Assembly (NCBI RefSeq): GCF_024758505.1
Contig: NZ_CP077970.1
Span: forward strand, 1,922,001-1,986,000
DNA from: Bradyrhizobium arachidis
Lineage (GTDB): Bacteria; Pseudomonadota; Alphaproteobacteria; Rhizobiales; Xanthobacteraceae
Reading direction: 5' to 3'
DNA: 64,000 bases
The notes beneath the pieces are model-generated. The model was not told the origin of the DNA and ran no database searches. It saw only the letters and a list, made by a program, of their open reading frames with translations. Both the position numbers and the translations under genes were made by a program. This document shows positions 9,166 through 19,850 of the stretch, piece after piece (positions within the stretch are counted from its first letter, which is position 1; every line of letters starts with the position of its first letter).

Positions 9166-9965
9166 AAGCCAGACCTGGAGAACCTCGACGCCTTCCGATT
9201 AACTGCAACGGAAGCTGTACGTCAACCCTGAGATCACGTTTGCGGCGGCATCCCGGTAGGTATGACGGTCTTACCAACGGACGCATCGAGCTCTCTGGAG
9301 CAATCGTGGTGTCAAGCTCTGGGCGCGTGCATTTGATCGACGAGTTTGGCCGTAACGCCGTCGCTTGCTATCGCGCTGTAAGTGTTTCCCGGGGGCCATG
9401 CTGGCCAGACGCTCGTATCGGCTATTTGACCATCGAGTAGCCCATGGCCTCGAACGCCGCCGCTGTGAAGACCGCCACCTACCAAGGGTCCCAAACCTCG
9501 ACCAGCGTTCCCTTGACGCCGTCGTTCTGTCTCGCACGGAGAGGAATGGACAGCTCTTGGGTACTTCCTGTCGCTTCGGTATCAACACTACGGCTCTTTG
9601 GCGCGGCAACTCGGATTGCTTAAAGAGCTGCCCCTCTGAACCGATCGCAAAGGCCTCTCTCATTTCCAATGCGCACAGATTTCCTGTTCATTCATCAATC
9701 GCTCAGCGAGGTACAAAGCTTTCGCCGTGGTCAACTACCAGTGCTAGCAATTGATCGAACGGACGGATTTGGTCAATCTTTCAAAGGCTGTCGCAGAAAG
9801 CCTCACTAATATGAGCGAGTTCGCGTGAAGAGCTCAAGCGGGGACTCGTCGCTGGCACCACTGACTATGACGGATCCCGTTAGGTGGTCCACTATTTGGC
9901 GTTCGTCGCTCTGTCGAGTTGAGTAGAGTGGCTCAGTGGCAACCGCAAAATTGGAGACTGGAGCC
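9166..9965. other. gene-free stretch with repeat copy D
   Basis: About 800 bases without a gene I can support. The only structure found is the short repeat copy at 9730-9755. Confidence 0.4.
9730..9755 (+). repeat. dispersed repeat, copy D (short)
   Basis: GTCAACTACCAGTGCTAGCA followed by ATTGAT matches the core of the element found at 104, 11545 and 23072, but the ATGGCTATCG part has been lost. It lies about 210 bases before the TauD-type gene, in the same orientation. Confidence 0.5.
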
Positions 9966-10892
9966 ATGACTGCAACGGTCTTGTCGGGCAATGGCATTCC
10001 TCGCGCCGATATTATCAAGCGCGCAGCGCGCATCGGCGCAGAAATCCGAAACATTAAGCTGTTAGGCGATTTACCGGAGCAGACGATCGCCTCAATCAAT
10101 GAGCTGCTGTTGGAGCACAAGGTTATCTTCTTTCGCGACCAGGGGCACCTCGATGATGCGGAGCAGGAGCGCGTTGCCGTTCGTTTCGGAAAGCTGACAA
10201 CTCATCCGACGCTCGGTGCGATTAAGGGAACAGCGTCGATCATCGAGCTTGATTCCACCCGCGCCGGTGGCCGGGCCGACCTGTGGCACACTGATGGAAC
10301 CTTCGTAGATGCCTACCCCAAGATTGCTGTGCTGCGAGGCATTGTGATGCCACCATTCGGTGGCGATACGGTCTGGTCAAACACCGTCTCGGCCTACCTC
10401 GACCTAGCACCGCCGCTCCAACGGCTTGCAGACAGGCTCTGGGCCGTTCACAGTAACGCCTTCGACTACGCGATACTGCCCCGCGTCACCGAGCTCGACA
10501 AGAAGCACCTGGACGAAGTCTTCACTAAAACGATCTATCAGACTGAGCATCCCGTTGTGCGCGTGCACCCGGAGACTGGCGAACGCACGCTGGTGCTCGG
10601 CGCTCTGGTGCAAAACTTCGTTGGCCTGCCGAAATACGACAGCCAGAAGCTGTTTGACTTGTTTCAGTCTCATATCACTGCGCTCGAAAACACCGTACGT
10701 TGGAGCTGGAAGGAAGGCGATGTAGCGATCTGGGACAATCGCGCCACACAACATTACGCCGTCAACGACTATGGCGACCAACATCGTCTCGTTCATCGCG
10801 CAACCGTCGCCGGCGAAGTACCCGTCAGCATCGATGGTCGGAGCAGCGTAACACGCATAAGGGCCCCCAAGCAGCCGGCCGAGGTCGCCTAG
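9966..10892 (+). CDS. TauD/TfdA family Fe(II)/2-oxoglutarate dioxygenase
   Basis: The product of about 308 residues belongs to the non-haem iron dioxygenases that use 2-oxoglutarate and oxygen to hydroxylate small molecules such as taurine, alkyl sulfates or aryloxyacetates. The first two iron ligands are in HTDGTF (His108 and Asp110), and the distal His and the 2-oxoglutarate-binding Arg are in the C-terminal WDNRATQHYAV and HRLVHRATV segments. VIFFRDQGHLDDAEQ and VMPPFGGDTVWSN are typical family segments. The ATG at 9966 is preferred over GTG at 9936 because GGAG lies nine bases before it. The substrate cannot be told from sequence. The gene stands alone. Confidence 0.88.
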   Translation: MTATVLSGNGIPRADIIKRAARIGAEIRNIKLLGDLPEQTIASINELLLEHKVIFFRDQGHLDDAEQERVAVRFGKLTTHPTLGAIKGTASIIELDSTRAGGRADLWHTDGTFVDAYPKIAVLRGIVMPPFGGDTVWSNTVSAYLDLAPPLQRLADRLWAVHSNAFDYAILPRVTELDKKHLDEVFTKTIYQTEHPVVRVHPETGERTLVLGALVQNFVGLPKYDSQKLFDLFQSHITALENTVRWSWKEGDVAIWDNRATQHYAVNDYGDQHRLVHRATVAGEVPVSIDGRSSVTRIRAPKQPAEVA

Positions 10893-11544
10893 ACGGGTCA
10901 CAAGATTAGCTGCACCCGGCCGATGGAAACTCTGCCACTATGCGCTCGATCGCTGCGTGCAGTATTCGGCAGCTTGGTTCGCAATCGCACTCAACTATGA
11001 ACCCGATGCTGCGTGCTATCAAATCAAAAAGTCGAATCTGTTCCTGAGAGGCCACATCGGGTTCAGCAGCTGCTGGTAGCGGTACTCATATTCATTCGAG
11101 TGGCTGAGCGCACGTTCTCGCCGCCGGATGTCGGGTCTCGAACCGCGCCACATGGGGCGCACGCCTTTCGAAGAATGCTCTCGTTCACGGGTTTTGCGCG
11201 CAACCATCTCTCGATCTGTCTACTCATTCGCAATGGCCTCGACAGCTGCCTAGCAGCCGCTCGGCCTTCTCCATCAGCACATTTTCTTGGTCATCCTGCG
11301 TGCGCCACCGTAGTCGCGTCCTCGCCCTTGAGAGGCTTGGGACGAGCGCTAACCTCCTCGAGCACACAGGCGCGATTTTGTGGCGAGGATGGCAAGAAGG
11401 CTTCGCTCGTCGCTATCTGTAGACGAGCCCCTCCTTGAAATAGTCCTGGCATCCGTCGGAAGGGCGGAGGAACGAGCACCAATTGGTCGCGCGCCCCGTC
11501 CGACATTGAGGATGTGAATGGAGAAGCAACACCCTGCGGTTGAA
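10893..11544. other. gene-free stretch
   Basis: About 650 bases. I see no convincing gene, RNA or repeat here; the short open frames on both strands lack ribosome sites and protein-like composition. Confidence 0.4.
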
Positions 11545-11594
11545 GTCACCTACCAACCTTAGCAATTGATGCAATGTCGACCACATGGCAATCG
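11545..11594 (+). repeat. dispersed repeat, copy C
   Basis: GTCACCTACCAACCTTAGCA, ATTGATG and CATGGCAATCG match copies A and B. As in copy B, the sequence about 40 bases further on reads GGATGCAATAT(A/G)GAT, so the similarity with copy B extends over roughly 110 bases. Here the ATG of that downstream motif is the probable start of the porin gene. Confidence 0.55.
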
Positions 11595-11636
11595 AGCGGC
11601 GGTAAAAGTCACGCCTCACACGCTAAGGAAGTCGGG

Positions 11637-13397
11637 ATGCAATATGGATCTGCCTGCGCCAGCAGGCGTGAAGGATCTGCTGTCTCGCCATCCGCAGCTT
11701 TGAGGTCTATTCCTACCGCGATCGTTCCCGTCTCATGGCAGCCTCTGGCGAACTTTCTCGCGCGATCCTCGAGGACCCAGCCAAAGGTCTCAGCGCTCCG
11801 TGGCCGCCCATTGCTTCGTCTCACGGCTAGCGCGCTGCAAACGAAAGTTCATGAAGCTAACGCGCAGAGATGGATCTCTATCGCACTCGCACTGTCCCTC
11901 GCTGCGAGTCTCGTCGTGGATGCGGAGCTGGCACAAGCTGCCAACGTGCCTAGCCCGCGAAGCGGCACGCCTAATGAGGCCACCCAAGGAGGAATTCAAA
12001 AGAAGAACCGCCCGGCTACACCGTACCGAAGGTACCGGTCCCAACAAGCGGTGCATCTCATCGGTAGCGCGGCGCTTGTACAAACTGCCAATGCGTTTGC
12101 AGCAAAGCGCGACGGTCAGGTTGTAGTTGTAAAGAACACAACTCTGCAGAACGCCGGGCCTTTTGCAAAGTTCGATGACTTGCGCGAAAAAGGTATGTGG
12201 CTCAATATTCCTGGTCCGGCCGATACAATAGATCAGGATTACGGCGGCGTTAGATCTGCGCTGGGAGAAGTCGGGATCGGCTATGTTGGCGGGACAGTAA
12301 ACACCTTCGTGGCCAATCAGCTGCCGAATGCGGCGAAGAGCACTATTCGTGATCAGCTATATGCTGGTCAGAACCCGACATTCAATACCCTGAATTTCAT
12401 GATCGTGACGTATGATCTCAGCCGCTTTGGGATTCCCGATGGTCAGATCATCGTGGGAGCCCAGCAGCAGTATTGGACATGGAAGCCCGGGGGGCCAGAT
12501 AGAGTGGGGATCAATACGATTGCCTACTATCAGACGTTCTTTGGCGGGAAGCTCGAACTCAAAATGGGCTATCTCAGGAACATTAATGAGTTCGCAGGCA
12601 CGGTGGTCGGAGGAAACGCAGCAGTAAACGTTTTTGGAGCGTCATCCAATATTTTGTACCAAGCAGGAATGAGCAACAATGCCGCGCCGACGCCAGCTCT
12701 CAATGTAAAGTACAATTTTGATGATCGGTTCTACGACAAAATTTCAATACAGCGTTCACTCAGTCCAGACGGTCAATTTGTGCACATTCTCGAAAATCCG
12801 ACTGGGTTAGACTGGAGCACGACGAACGCGGGCGTTCTTCTACTCGACGAAGTTGGCTACAAGAACAAAGCTGCTCCAGGCTTACCGGAGACTTGGTTGC
12901 GGGCAGGTGCCGGTTTCAACAATAGCAGCTACACCGACTTGCAGTATCCGAAGCAACCGAGAGCCGACGGGAATAGCATCTATTACGTGGCAGCGGACAC
13001 GCAACTCTGGCAGTCGGATGTCCAAGGCTCACCAGCTCGTGGCGTCTATGCAGGAGTTTCTGTGATGTACGCGCCGCCCGACTTAAATAGAGTAAGTGAG
13101 TATTACGAGCTCCGTCTCTACGCAAAGGGGCTGTTTGACAGCCGTCCACGTGATCAGATTGCGATTGTCGCCACCAACACTGCGTGGAGCAACGTTGCAG
13201 TAGAAGCTGCGGCGGCCAAGGGCCATCTTGTTCATCGCAACAGTACGGCGCTTTCCGGAACGTACACGGCGCATCTCGCGCCCGGGGTATATTCAAGCCT
13301 AGGACTGACATACATCAATAACCCGACAAGCATCACATACACACCCCGAACGGGACATGCGTTGAACGTGTTAGTGTCTACGTCGATATTCTTCTAA
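11637..13397 (+). CDS. carbohydrate-selective porin, OprB family
   Basis: The product is about 586 residues and ends in TSIFF, the aromatic terminus of an outer membrane barrel. Family segments are FDDLREKGMWLNIPGPADTI, LNTLNFMIVTYDLSRFGIPD-like strands, YYQTFFGGKLELKMGY, and SVMYAPPDLNRVSEYYELRL. OprB-type porins let sugars and other small solutes cross the outer membrane. The start is uncertain: ATG 11637 has AAGGA seven bases before it, but a signal-like hydrophobic stretch (ISIALALSLAASLVVDA) occurs only near residue 80, so either the N-terminus is unusually long or the true start is a non-ATG codon further in. The frame is open from 11574. The repeat copy C overlaps this 5' region. Confidence 0.75.
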   Translation: MQYGSACASRREGSAVSPSAALRSIPTAIVPVSWQPLANFLARSSRTQPKVSALRGRPLLRLTASALQTKVHEANAQRWISIALALSLAASLVVDAELAQAANVPSPRSGTPNEATQGGIQKKNRPATPYRRYRSQQAVHLIGSAALVQTANAFAAKRDGQVVVVKNTTLQNAGPFAKFDDLREKGMWLNIPGPADTIDQDYGGVRSALGEVGIGYVGGTVNTFVANQLPNAAKSTIRDQLYAGQNPTFNTLNFMIVTYDLSRFGIPDGQIIVGAQQQYWTWKPGGPDRVGINTIAYYQTFFGGKLELKMGYLRNINEFAGTVVGGNAAVNVFGASSNILYQAGMSNNAAPTPALNVKYNFDDRFYDKISIQRSLSPDGQFVHILENPTGLDWSTTNAGVLLLDEVGYKNKAAPGLPETWLRAGAGFNNSSYTDLQYPKQPRADGNSIYYVAADTQLWQSDVQGSPARGVYAGVSVMYAPPDLNRVSEYYELRLYAKGLFDSRPRDQIAIVATNTAWSNVAVEAAAAKGHLVHRNSTALSGTYTAHLAPGVYSSLGLTYINNPTSITYTPRTGHALNVLVSTSIFF

Positions 13398-13909
13398 GCC
13401 TGGAAAAATTGGGGGAGATTCACAAGCAGGCCAATGCGGATCTTGGAATGCTGTCGGTGTCCATCATACGAGACGAACATCGCAGCCAGCCCGCATGACG
13501 CCCGACGCGTAGATGGCCATTGTTTGTGGACAGGATCCTGGCGTTTGTCGGCTAACGCGGCGTCTTGGCTCCATGCAGTTCAGCAGGAGTCGCAATTTGG
13601 GTCAGGCGGCAGACGCCATTTGTCCCGAACAGGTCTACCTCGGCTGGTCCTTCTGCCGTCCATAGGGAAACGGAATTAGCAATGTATCGGCAAAGTTCGC
13701 GGTATCTTGGACCTGGACAGCGGCCCGCTCGGCTTAAGCGGATATCAAAACGGTCCTCAGCAGGGCAGCAGCTCTCGGATTTGACCTTGCCAGTTCGCGG
13801 CCGCACTCAAAGAATTTGCTGAACATATTTTCTTGCTACAATTTCCCTACTCTGCGGAAGCCCGCCGGAATATCGATGGTCAGCCGTAAAAACGCGAAAA
13901 CGCCGTGTC
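13398..13909. other. gene-free stretch
   Basis: About 510 bases between the porin and the ammonia-lyase genes. I see nothing I can name; no terminator hairpin stands out. Confidence 0.4.
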
Positions 13910-15316
13910 ATGGGCCAAATGCGAACCGAAGAAGACGTTCTTGGTGAGAGGCAACTGCCCGCGGACGCGCTCTACGGCATCAATACCCTCCGGGCATCGG
14001 AGAATTTTCTACTCACGCGCCGCACGATCGCGACGCTGCCTGAGTTTGTCCCCGCACTGGCGATGATAAAAGAAGCGGCGGCGCGTGCAAATCAAGAGAT
14101 CGGCGCGCTGTCAGCGCAGAAAGCGGAAGCCATCATTGAGGCGTCCCAAGAGATCCGCGCCGGAAAACACGATGCGCACTTCATTGTCGACGTGCTTGAA
14201 GGTTCGGGTGGCACATCATCCAACATGAACCTCAATGAGGTAATCGCAAATTTGGCCGCGCGGCTGGCCGGAAAGCCGGTTGGTGACTACACTTTCGTCC
14301 ATCCAAATGATCACGTCAATCTCGGTCAATCCACCAATGACGTGATTCCGACGGCTATGAAGCTTGCGGTCTTTCGAGTGTCGGCGGGGACTTCGCCCGC
14401 GCTGACGCAACTGGCCGCCGCGTTCTCGGAAAAGAAGAAGGAGCATTCGCAAACCCTGCGCCTTGGCCGGACATGTTTGCAGGATGCAGTTCCAATGCTC
14501 TTTGGTCAGACTTTCGGGGCATATGAGGCGGTCATAGAACGCCACGCTCAGCATGTGGAGGAGTTGCGGCGCCAACTCCTGATCGTTCCGCTCGGCGGAA
14601 CTGCGGTGGGCACCGGATTGAATTCCAGACCGGACTACAAACAGGCAGTTTTCCGCCATTTGTCAGCTCTGGTTGGCCACGAGATCAAATCAGCGGCCGA
14701 TCCATTCGACGGAATGCAGAACTTAGACGCGTGCGCCCGGTTGTCAGCTGAACTTCGAAATTCAGCAAATTCCCTCTGGAAGATCGCCAACGACCTCATT
14801 GTGCTCTCGTCCGGTCCCGTCGGTGCTGTCGGAGAAATTACGTTGCCTGCGATCCAGGCCGGATCTTCGATTATGCCTGGCAAGGTAAATCCGGTTATTC
14901 CGATAGCAGTTTGTCAGGCAACGTTTGCCATCTCCGGGAACGATGCTGCCATAGCAATGGCCTGCCAACAAGGACTGCTGGAGATCAATTGCTACGATAT
15001 GCTAGTCTGCGATCGCCTGATCGATTCCATCACTCTCCTCCACCGTTCGGCGACTATTTTGGTCGAACGGTGTGTGCGCTCGCTTACAGTAAATGAGGAG
15101 CGGTCGCGGCAAAATCTGCTTGCGTCGTATGCACTAGCAACAGCGTTGGTACCCAAGTTCGGGTATGCAAGTGTTGCTGCGATCGTGCGGGCGGCGCTCA
15201 ATGAACATCGATCGTTTCTCGACGTCGCCATCGAACGTGGATTGCTTGCGCAGAAAGACGTGCATTCACTTATCCGCCGCGCTGCTGCCATTGAATCGAC
15301 GCTCACGGCCGAGTGA
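13910..15316 (+). CDS. aspA: aspartate ammonia-lyase (aspartase/fumarase superfamily)
   Basis: The 468-residue enzyme should interconvert aspartate with fumarate and ammonia in the cytoplasm. The superfamily signature GSSIMPGKVNP (near residue 322) is intact and supplies the catalytic Ser loop. Other family blocks are GSGGTSSNMNLNEVIANLA, HPNDHVNLGQSTNDV and LGGTAVGTGLN. The length fits aspartase (about 470) and the start ALYGINTLRASENF also resembles aspartase rather than class II fumarase; argininosuccinate lyase is excluded by these blocks. Two starts are possible (13910 or 13919), neither with a strong ribosome site. The gene stands alone and converges with nrdB. Confidence 0.85.
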   Translation: MGQMRTEEDVLGERQLPADALYGINTLRASENFLLTRRTIATLPEFVPALAMIKEAAARANQEIGALSAQKAEAIIEASQEIRAGKHDAHFIVDVLEGSGGTSSNMNLNEVIANLAARLAGKPVGDYTFVHPNDHVNLGQSTNDVIPTAMKLAVFRVSAGTSPALTQLAAAFSEKKKEHSQTLRLGRTCLQDAVPMLFGQTFGAYEAVIERHAQHVEELRRQLLIVPLGGTAVGTGLNSRPDYKQAVFRHLSALVGHEIKSAADPFDGMQNLDACARLSAELRNSANSLWKIANDLIVLSSGPVGAVGEITLPAIQAGSSIMPGKVNPVIPIAVCQATFAISGNDAAIAMACQQGLLEINCYDMLVCDRLIDSITLLHRSATILVERCVRSLTVNEERSRQNLLASYALATALVPKFGYASVAAIVRAALNEHRSFLDVAIERGLLAQKDVHSLIRRAAAIESTLTAE

Positions 15317-15424
15317 GGCGGATCTGCCAAAGGGAAAATTGCAAATCTTAGAGGAGGGGGCGGATCGAGGACGTTCTTCTGTAACCCTGTCGCTGCTCAG
15401 CGGCGTGCATTAGACGCAGAACGA

Positions 15425-15444
15425 CCTCGCAAACCGTTGCGAGG
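15425..15444. terminator. hairpin between convergent aspA and nrdB
   Basis: CCTCGCAA-ACCG-TTGCGAGG forms a perfect eight-base stem in the gap between the two converging genes. There is no strong T run on either side, so it is a terminator candidate rather than a textbook one. Confidence 0.45.
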
Positions 15445-15469
15445 CCCTCGGCGATCGGCCTGCTTCTGA

Positions 15470-16621
15470 TCATTCCCAGCTCAGTGCGCCTCCATTCTGA
15501 TATTCGATCACGCGGGTCTCAAAGAAGTTCTTTTCCTTGTTCAGGTCCATTGTCTCCGACATCCACGGAAACGGATTCTCGACCCCGGAGAAGACGGGCG
15601 CGAGCCCGATTTGGGCGCAGCGCCGGTTAGCAATGAAGTGCATGTACTGCTCGCAGAGCGCCGCATTGAGGCCGAGGAAACCGCGCGGCATCGTATCGCG
15701 GCCGTACGTAGCCTCGAGCTCGGCGGCCTCGCGGATCATGCCGCGGACCTCCTCCTGGAACGCTGGCGTCCACAGATGCGGGTTCTCGATCTTGATCTGG
15801 TTGATGACGTCGATGCCGAAATTCAGGTGAATGCTCTCGTCGCGCAAGATGTATTGATACTGCTCGGCGATGCCGACCATCTTGTTGCGACGTCCCAGCG
15901 ATAGGATCTGCGCGAAGCCCGTGTAGAACCACATCCCCTCGAAGACGACGTAAAACGCCACGAGATCGCGCAGGAAGGCCTGGCCTTGCTCCGGCGTCCC
16001 GGTCTGGAATGACGGATCGTCAAGATGCTGTGTGTGCTTGAGCGCCCAGGCCGCCTTGTCGGTGATCGACGGCACCTCACGGTACATGTTGAATAGCTCA
16101 CCCTCGTCGAGACCGAGGCTTTCGACGATGTATTGGAAGGTGTGGGTGTGGACCGCTTCCTCGAAAGCCTGTCGCAAGAGATACTGCCGGCACTCCGGAT
16201 TGGTGAGATGTCGGTAGATCGCCAAGACGATGTTGTTGGCGACAAGCGATTCCGACGTGGCGAAGAAGCCGAGATTGCGCTTGATCGCGCGCCGCTCGTC
16301 TTCGGTCAGACCATCGCGGGACTTCCAAAGCGCGATGTCGGTCTGCATCGAGACTTCAGTCGGCATCCAGTGATTGTTGCAGGCGGAAAGGTACTTCTCC
16401 CAAGCCCACTTGTATTTGAGCGGCAGGAGCTGGTTGACGTCTGCGCGGCAGTTGATCATCCGCTTCTCGTCGACCGAGACGCGGCCGCCGCTGCGGTCGA
16501 TCGCGCCGAGACCGGTCGGATCGGCCGGCTCGCGCTTGAGCTGGATCTGCGGACGTAGCGCAGTGGCGAGGATCGGGACGGCCGGGACCGCCGTCGTCTC
16601 GGTATCAGACCAATCGAGCAT
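15470..16621 (-). CDS. nrdB: ribonucleotide reductase beta subunit, R2c-like
   Basis: The 383-residue ferritin-like subunit stores the oxidising equivalent for ribonucleotide reduction. Metal ligands can be placed at Glu124 (FFATSESL), Glu155 and His158 ([10 protein letters not shown]), Glu228 (VFEGMWF), and Glu262 and His265 (DESIHLNF). At His158+4, where Escherichia coli has the radical Tyr122, this protein has Phe162; together with Glu rather than Asp as first ligand this is the pattern of class Ic (Chlamydia-type, Mn/Fe) R2 proteins. The start at 16621 is chosen for the AAGGAGG Shine-Dalgarno; a second ATG lies three bases upstream. The gene begins ten bases after nrdA ends, so the two are one operon under the upstream cobalamin riboswitch. 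Confidence 0.93.
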   Translation of the reverse strand: MLDWSDTETTAVPAVPILATALRPQIQLKREPADPTGLGAIDRSGGRVSVDEKRMINCRADVNQLLPLKYKWAWEKYLSACNNHWMPTEVSMQTDIALWKSRDGLTEDERRAIKRNLGFFATSESLVANNIVLAIYRHLTNPECRQYLLRQAFEEAVHTHTFQYIVESLGLDEGELFNMYREVPSITDKAAWALKHTQHLDDPSFQTGTPEQGQAFLRDLVAFYVVFEGMWFYTGFAQILSLGRRNKMVGIAEQYQYILRDESIHLNFGIDVINQIKIENPHLWTPAFQEEVRGMIREAAELEATYGRDTMPRGFLGLNAALCEQYMHFIANRRCAQIGLAPVFSGVENPFPWMSETMDLNKEKNFFETRVIEYQNGGALSWE

Positions 16622-16631
16622 CATCCCCTCC

Positions 16632-19538
16632 TTACTGGCAGGCTTCGCAGTCCGGACCATCGATCCGGCATGCCTTAACGCCATCGAGTTCCCGCGCCGC
16701 CATGGCGACCGGAACGACGATCGCAGCATGCGAAATTGCGGCCGATGCGGACACCGCATTGAGCTTGCCGTCGGTGCCCCTGAGCGTCGACTTCTCGACA
16801 TGCGTGGCGCCGCGGGATCGCAGGTAGTAGGTGGTCTTCAGCCCGCGCCGCCAGGCCAGGCGGTAGAGCGCGTCGAGCTTCTTGCCCGAGGGGTTGGCGA
16901 TATAGAGATTGAGCGACTGCGACTGGTCGATCCACTTCTGGCGCCGGGCTGCGGCTTCGATCAGCCAGGCGCTGTCGATCTCGAAAGCGGTCGCGTAGAG
17001 GTCCTTGAGATCATCAGGGACACGATCGATCCGGCTGACGCTGCCGTCGAAATATTTGAGATCGGAGACCATCACCTCGTCCCAGAGCCCCCTCGACTTG
17101 AGATCGCGAACCAGGAACTCATTCACGACAGTGAAGTCGCCGGACATGTTCGATTTGACGAACAGGTGCTGGTAGTTCGGCTCGATCGACTGCGAGACGC
17201 CACAGATGTTGGAGATCGTTGCCGTTGGTGCGATCGCCATGACGTTGGAGTTCCGCATCCCGCTGGAGGTGACCTTCTTTCGCAGGCGGTCCCAATCGAG
17301 CGTCGAGGATCGGTCGGCGTCGAGCCCGCCGCGGGCATCGGCAACGAACTGGATGGAGTCGAGCGGCAAAATGCCCTTCGACCACAGCGAGCCCTGGAAG
17401 CTCGGATAACGGCCGCGCTCGGCAGCGAGATCGGACGATGCCTCGATGGCATGGAAGGAGATTGCCTCCATGCTAATGTCCGCGAAGGTCACCGCTGCAT
17501 CCGAGGCGATCGGAATGCGCTGGACCTGAAGCGCCTCCTGAAAGCCCATTAGACCAAGACCGACCGGCCGATGGCGCATATTGGAGCGTCGAGCTTCCGG
17601 GATGGTGTATAAATTGATGTCAATGACATTGTCGAGCATCCGCACGGCGATCGTAACGGTCCGCTTCAGCTTGGCCTGATCAAACCCGTCGGGGCCGATA
17701 TGATTGAGCATATTGATCGAACCGAGATTGCAAACTGCGATTTCGTCGGCTGACGTATTCAGGGTGATCTCGGTGCAGAGATTCGAGGAATGGATCACGC
17801 CGGCATGCTGCTGCGGCGAACGCAAATTGCAGGGATCCTTGAAGGTAATCCAGGGATGGCCAGTCTCGAACAGCATCGTCAGCATACGGCGCCAGAGATC
17901 AGTCGCACGCACAGTCTTGAAGACGCGCATGCCGCCGGCCTTCGCCTTGGCCTCATAGGCTTCGTAGGCCATCTTGAACGCAGGCCCGTAGCGATCGTGC
18001 AGATCGGGTGTTTCATCCGGCGAGAATAGCGTCCATTCGCCGTCGGCATCGACACGCTGCATGAACAGATCGGGCACCCAGTTGGCCGTGTTCATGTCGT
18101 GAGTACGGCGGCGGTCGTCGCCGGTATTCTTGCGCAGATCGAGGAACTCCTCCAGGTCGACGTGCCAAGTCTCCAGATAGCCGCAGACGGCGCCCTTGCG
18201 CTTGCCGCCCTGATTGACGGCGATTGCAGTGTCGTTGGCAACTTTAAGGAACGGGATGATGCCCTGGCTCTCGCCGTTAGTACCCTTTATGTGCGCGCCA
18301 AGGCCGCGCACAGGCGTCCAGTCATTGCCGAGCCCACCAGAATATTTGGCGAGCAACGCATTGTCCTTGATCGACTTAAAAATGCCGTCGAGATCATCGG
18401 ACACGGTGGTGAGGAAGCAGGACGACAATTGCGGCCGCAACGTGCCGGAGTTGAACAGCGTCGGCGTCGAAGCCATGAAATCGAACGACGACAACAGGTC
18501 GTAGAATTCGATCGCTTTGGCTTCTCGGTCGATCTCGCGCAGCGCCAGGCCCATCGCGACGCGCATGAAGAAGGCCTGCGGCAGTTCGACCCGCTTGCCA
18601 CGTTTGTGCAGGAAGTAGCGGTCGTAGAGCGTCTGAAGTCCAAGGAACTGGAATTGCAGGTCCCGCTCCGGCTTCAGCGCAGCGGCGATGCGGGCGAGAT
18701 CGAAGCGGGCAAGCTCGGGATCGAGTAGTTCGGTGGCGATACCGACCTTCACATAGACCGGGAAGTATTCTGCATAACGAGTCGCCATTTCGGTCTGGGA
18801 GGCGCACGTCGGAACGCCGTGGACATGCGACAGCACCTCGCCCCGGAGCTTATCGAGCAGCAAACGGGCGCTGACGTAAGCGTAGTTCGGCTCGTGCTCG
18901 ACCAGCGTGCGCGCGGCCATGATCGAGGCCAGCGCCAGCTCGTCCTGGCTGATGCCGTCGTAGAGACTACGGGAGGTCTCAGTCAGAACCGGCGCGGCGG
19001 ACACACCCTCGAGGCCCGCGCAGGCTTCGCCGATGATCAACGCGAGCCGCTTGGTATCGAGACACACGCGGGAGCCATCGGGCAGCATGACATGGAGTTC
19101 CGGAGCGCCGGCAGGCTTCGCTTCAGCGGCTCTTTCTTCGGCACGCTGGCGGGACTGTTCCTCGCGATACAGCACATAGGCGCGTGCGACCTTGTGGTTC
19201 TCGGTGCGCATCAAGGCGAGTTCGACCTGATCCTGGATGTCCTCGATATGGAAGGTGCGCCCATCGCCCGCGCGCCGCATCAGCGCCATCACGACTTCGG
19301 CCGTTAGCTGTTCGACGCACTCATGCACGCGGCGCGAGGCGACCGCGCTGCTGCCTTCCACCGCGAGGAAGGCCTTGGTCATGGCGACAGCGATCTTGGC
19401 AGAATCGAATGGCGAGATCTTTCCGTTGCGGCGGATGATCTGCATGGCGGGCTCGCTCGAAGCGGGCGCGAGCGGCTGTGGACACGACTGGATGATGGGT
19501 AGGGTAGCAGTGTCCGCGTCGAGCAGGTTCAGTGACAT
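16632..19538 (-). CDS. nrdA: ribonucleoside-diphosphate reductase alpha subunit
   Basis: The product of about 968 residues reduces ribonucleoside diphosphates with NrdB. An ATP-cone is at the N-terminus ([20 protein letters not shown]), followed by a second region resembling another cone ([20 protein letters not shown] to about residue 250), which explains the length above the usual 760. Catalytic cysteines are visible in [21 protein letters not shown] and [10 protein letters not shown], and the C-terminal redox pair in CEACQ. The ATG at 19538 follows the riboswitch; the frame is open further only because it crosses it. This is an oxygen-dependent, B12-independent reductase whose expression should be repressed by cobalamin, presumably in favour of a B12-dependent NrdJ elsewhere; the latter is inference. 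Confidence 0.94.
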   Translation of the reverse strand: MSLNLLDADTATLPIIQSCPQPLAPASSEPAMQIIRRNGKISPFDSAKIAVAMTKAFLAVEGSSAVASRRVHECVEQLTAEVVMALMRRAGDGRTFHIEDIQDQVELALMRTENHKVARAYVLYREEQSRQRAEERAAEAKPAGAPELHVMLPDGSRVCLDTKRLALIIGEACAGLEGVSAAPVLTETSRSLYDGISQDELALASIMAARTLVEHEPNYAYVSARLLLDKLRGEVLSHVHGVPTCASQTEMATRYAEYFPVYVKVGIATELLDPELARFDLARIAAALKPERDLQFQFLGLQTLYDRYFLHKRGKRVELPQAFFMRVAMGLALREIDREAKAIEFYDLLSSFDFMASTPTLFNSGTLRPQLSSCFLTTVSDDLDGIFKSIKDNALLAKYSGGLGNDWTPVRGLGAHIKGTNGESQGIIPFLKVANDTAIAVNQGGKRKGAVCGYLETWHVDLEEFLDLRKNTGDDRRRTHDMNTANWVPDLFMQRVDADGEWTLFSPDETPDLHDRYGPAFKMAYEAYEAKAKAGGMRVFKTVRATDLWRRMLTMLFETGHPWITFKDPCNLRSPQQHAGVIHSSNLCTEITLNTSADEIAVCNLGSINMLNHIGPDGFDQAKLKRTVTIAVRMLDNVIDINLYTIPEARRSNMRHRPVGLGLMGFQEALQVQRIPIASDAAVTFADISMEAISFHAIEASSDLAAERGRYPSFQGSLWSKGILPLDSIQFVADARGGLDADRSSTLDWDRLRKKVTSSGMRNSNVMAIAPTATISNICGVSQSIEPNYQHLFVKSNMSGDFTVVNEFLVRDLKSRGLWDEVMVSDLKYFDGSVSRIDRVPDDLKDLYATAFEIDSAWLIEAAARRQKWIDQSQSLNLYIANPSGKKLDALYRLAWRRGLKTTYYLRSRGATHVEKSTLRGTDGKLNAVSASAAISHAAIVVPVAMAARELDGVKACRIDGPDCEACQ

Positions 19539-19664
19539 CGATAGGCCCCGTGATGCGCGTTTGTGTTTGAGCGGGGCAAACGAGGACGCTGCAGAAACGC
19601 CGGCAGCGGGTTGCCGGACGAGTGCATGCAAGCGACCGCCGGGACACCCCGCCCGTGGACGTTC

Positions 19665-19850
19665 AAGTCGTCACGGCAGGTCTCCTGGCTCGCAGGTCCT
19701 CGCTCGCTCCCTGTCTTCCCGGCGCAAAAATGCCAGTGACATCGTTCGGAAGCAGCTCGCTGCTGACAGTTGCGGGGGCAGCGCCGGAATTCCACGCGTT
19801 GTGCACGCGGTCACCGGCTTCCCTCTTAGCCACTAAATCTTGCGTTCTAG
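19665..19850 (-). ncRNA. cobalamin riboswitch controlling nrdA-nrdB
   Basis: On the minus strand the region shows AAGAGGGAAGCCGGTG, then GGCGCTGCCCCCGCAACTG, and the closing GAGCCAGGAGACCTGCC, the same core as the metE riboswitch. The sequence beyond it contains the identical ACACCCCGCCCGTGG block (plus-strand reading), so the two expression platforms are related by descent. It ends about 125 bases before nrdA. Confidence 0.95.
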
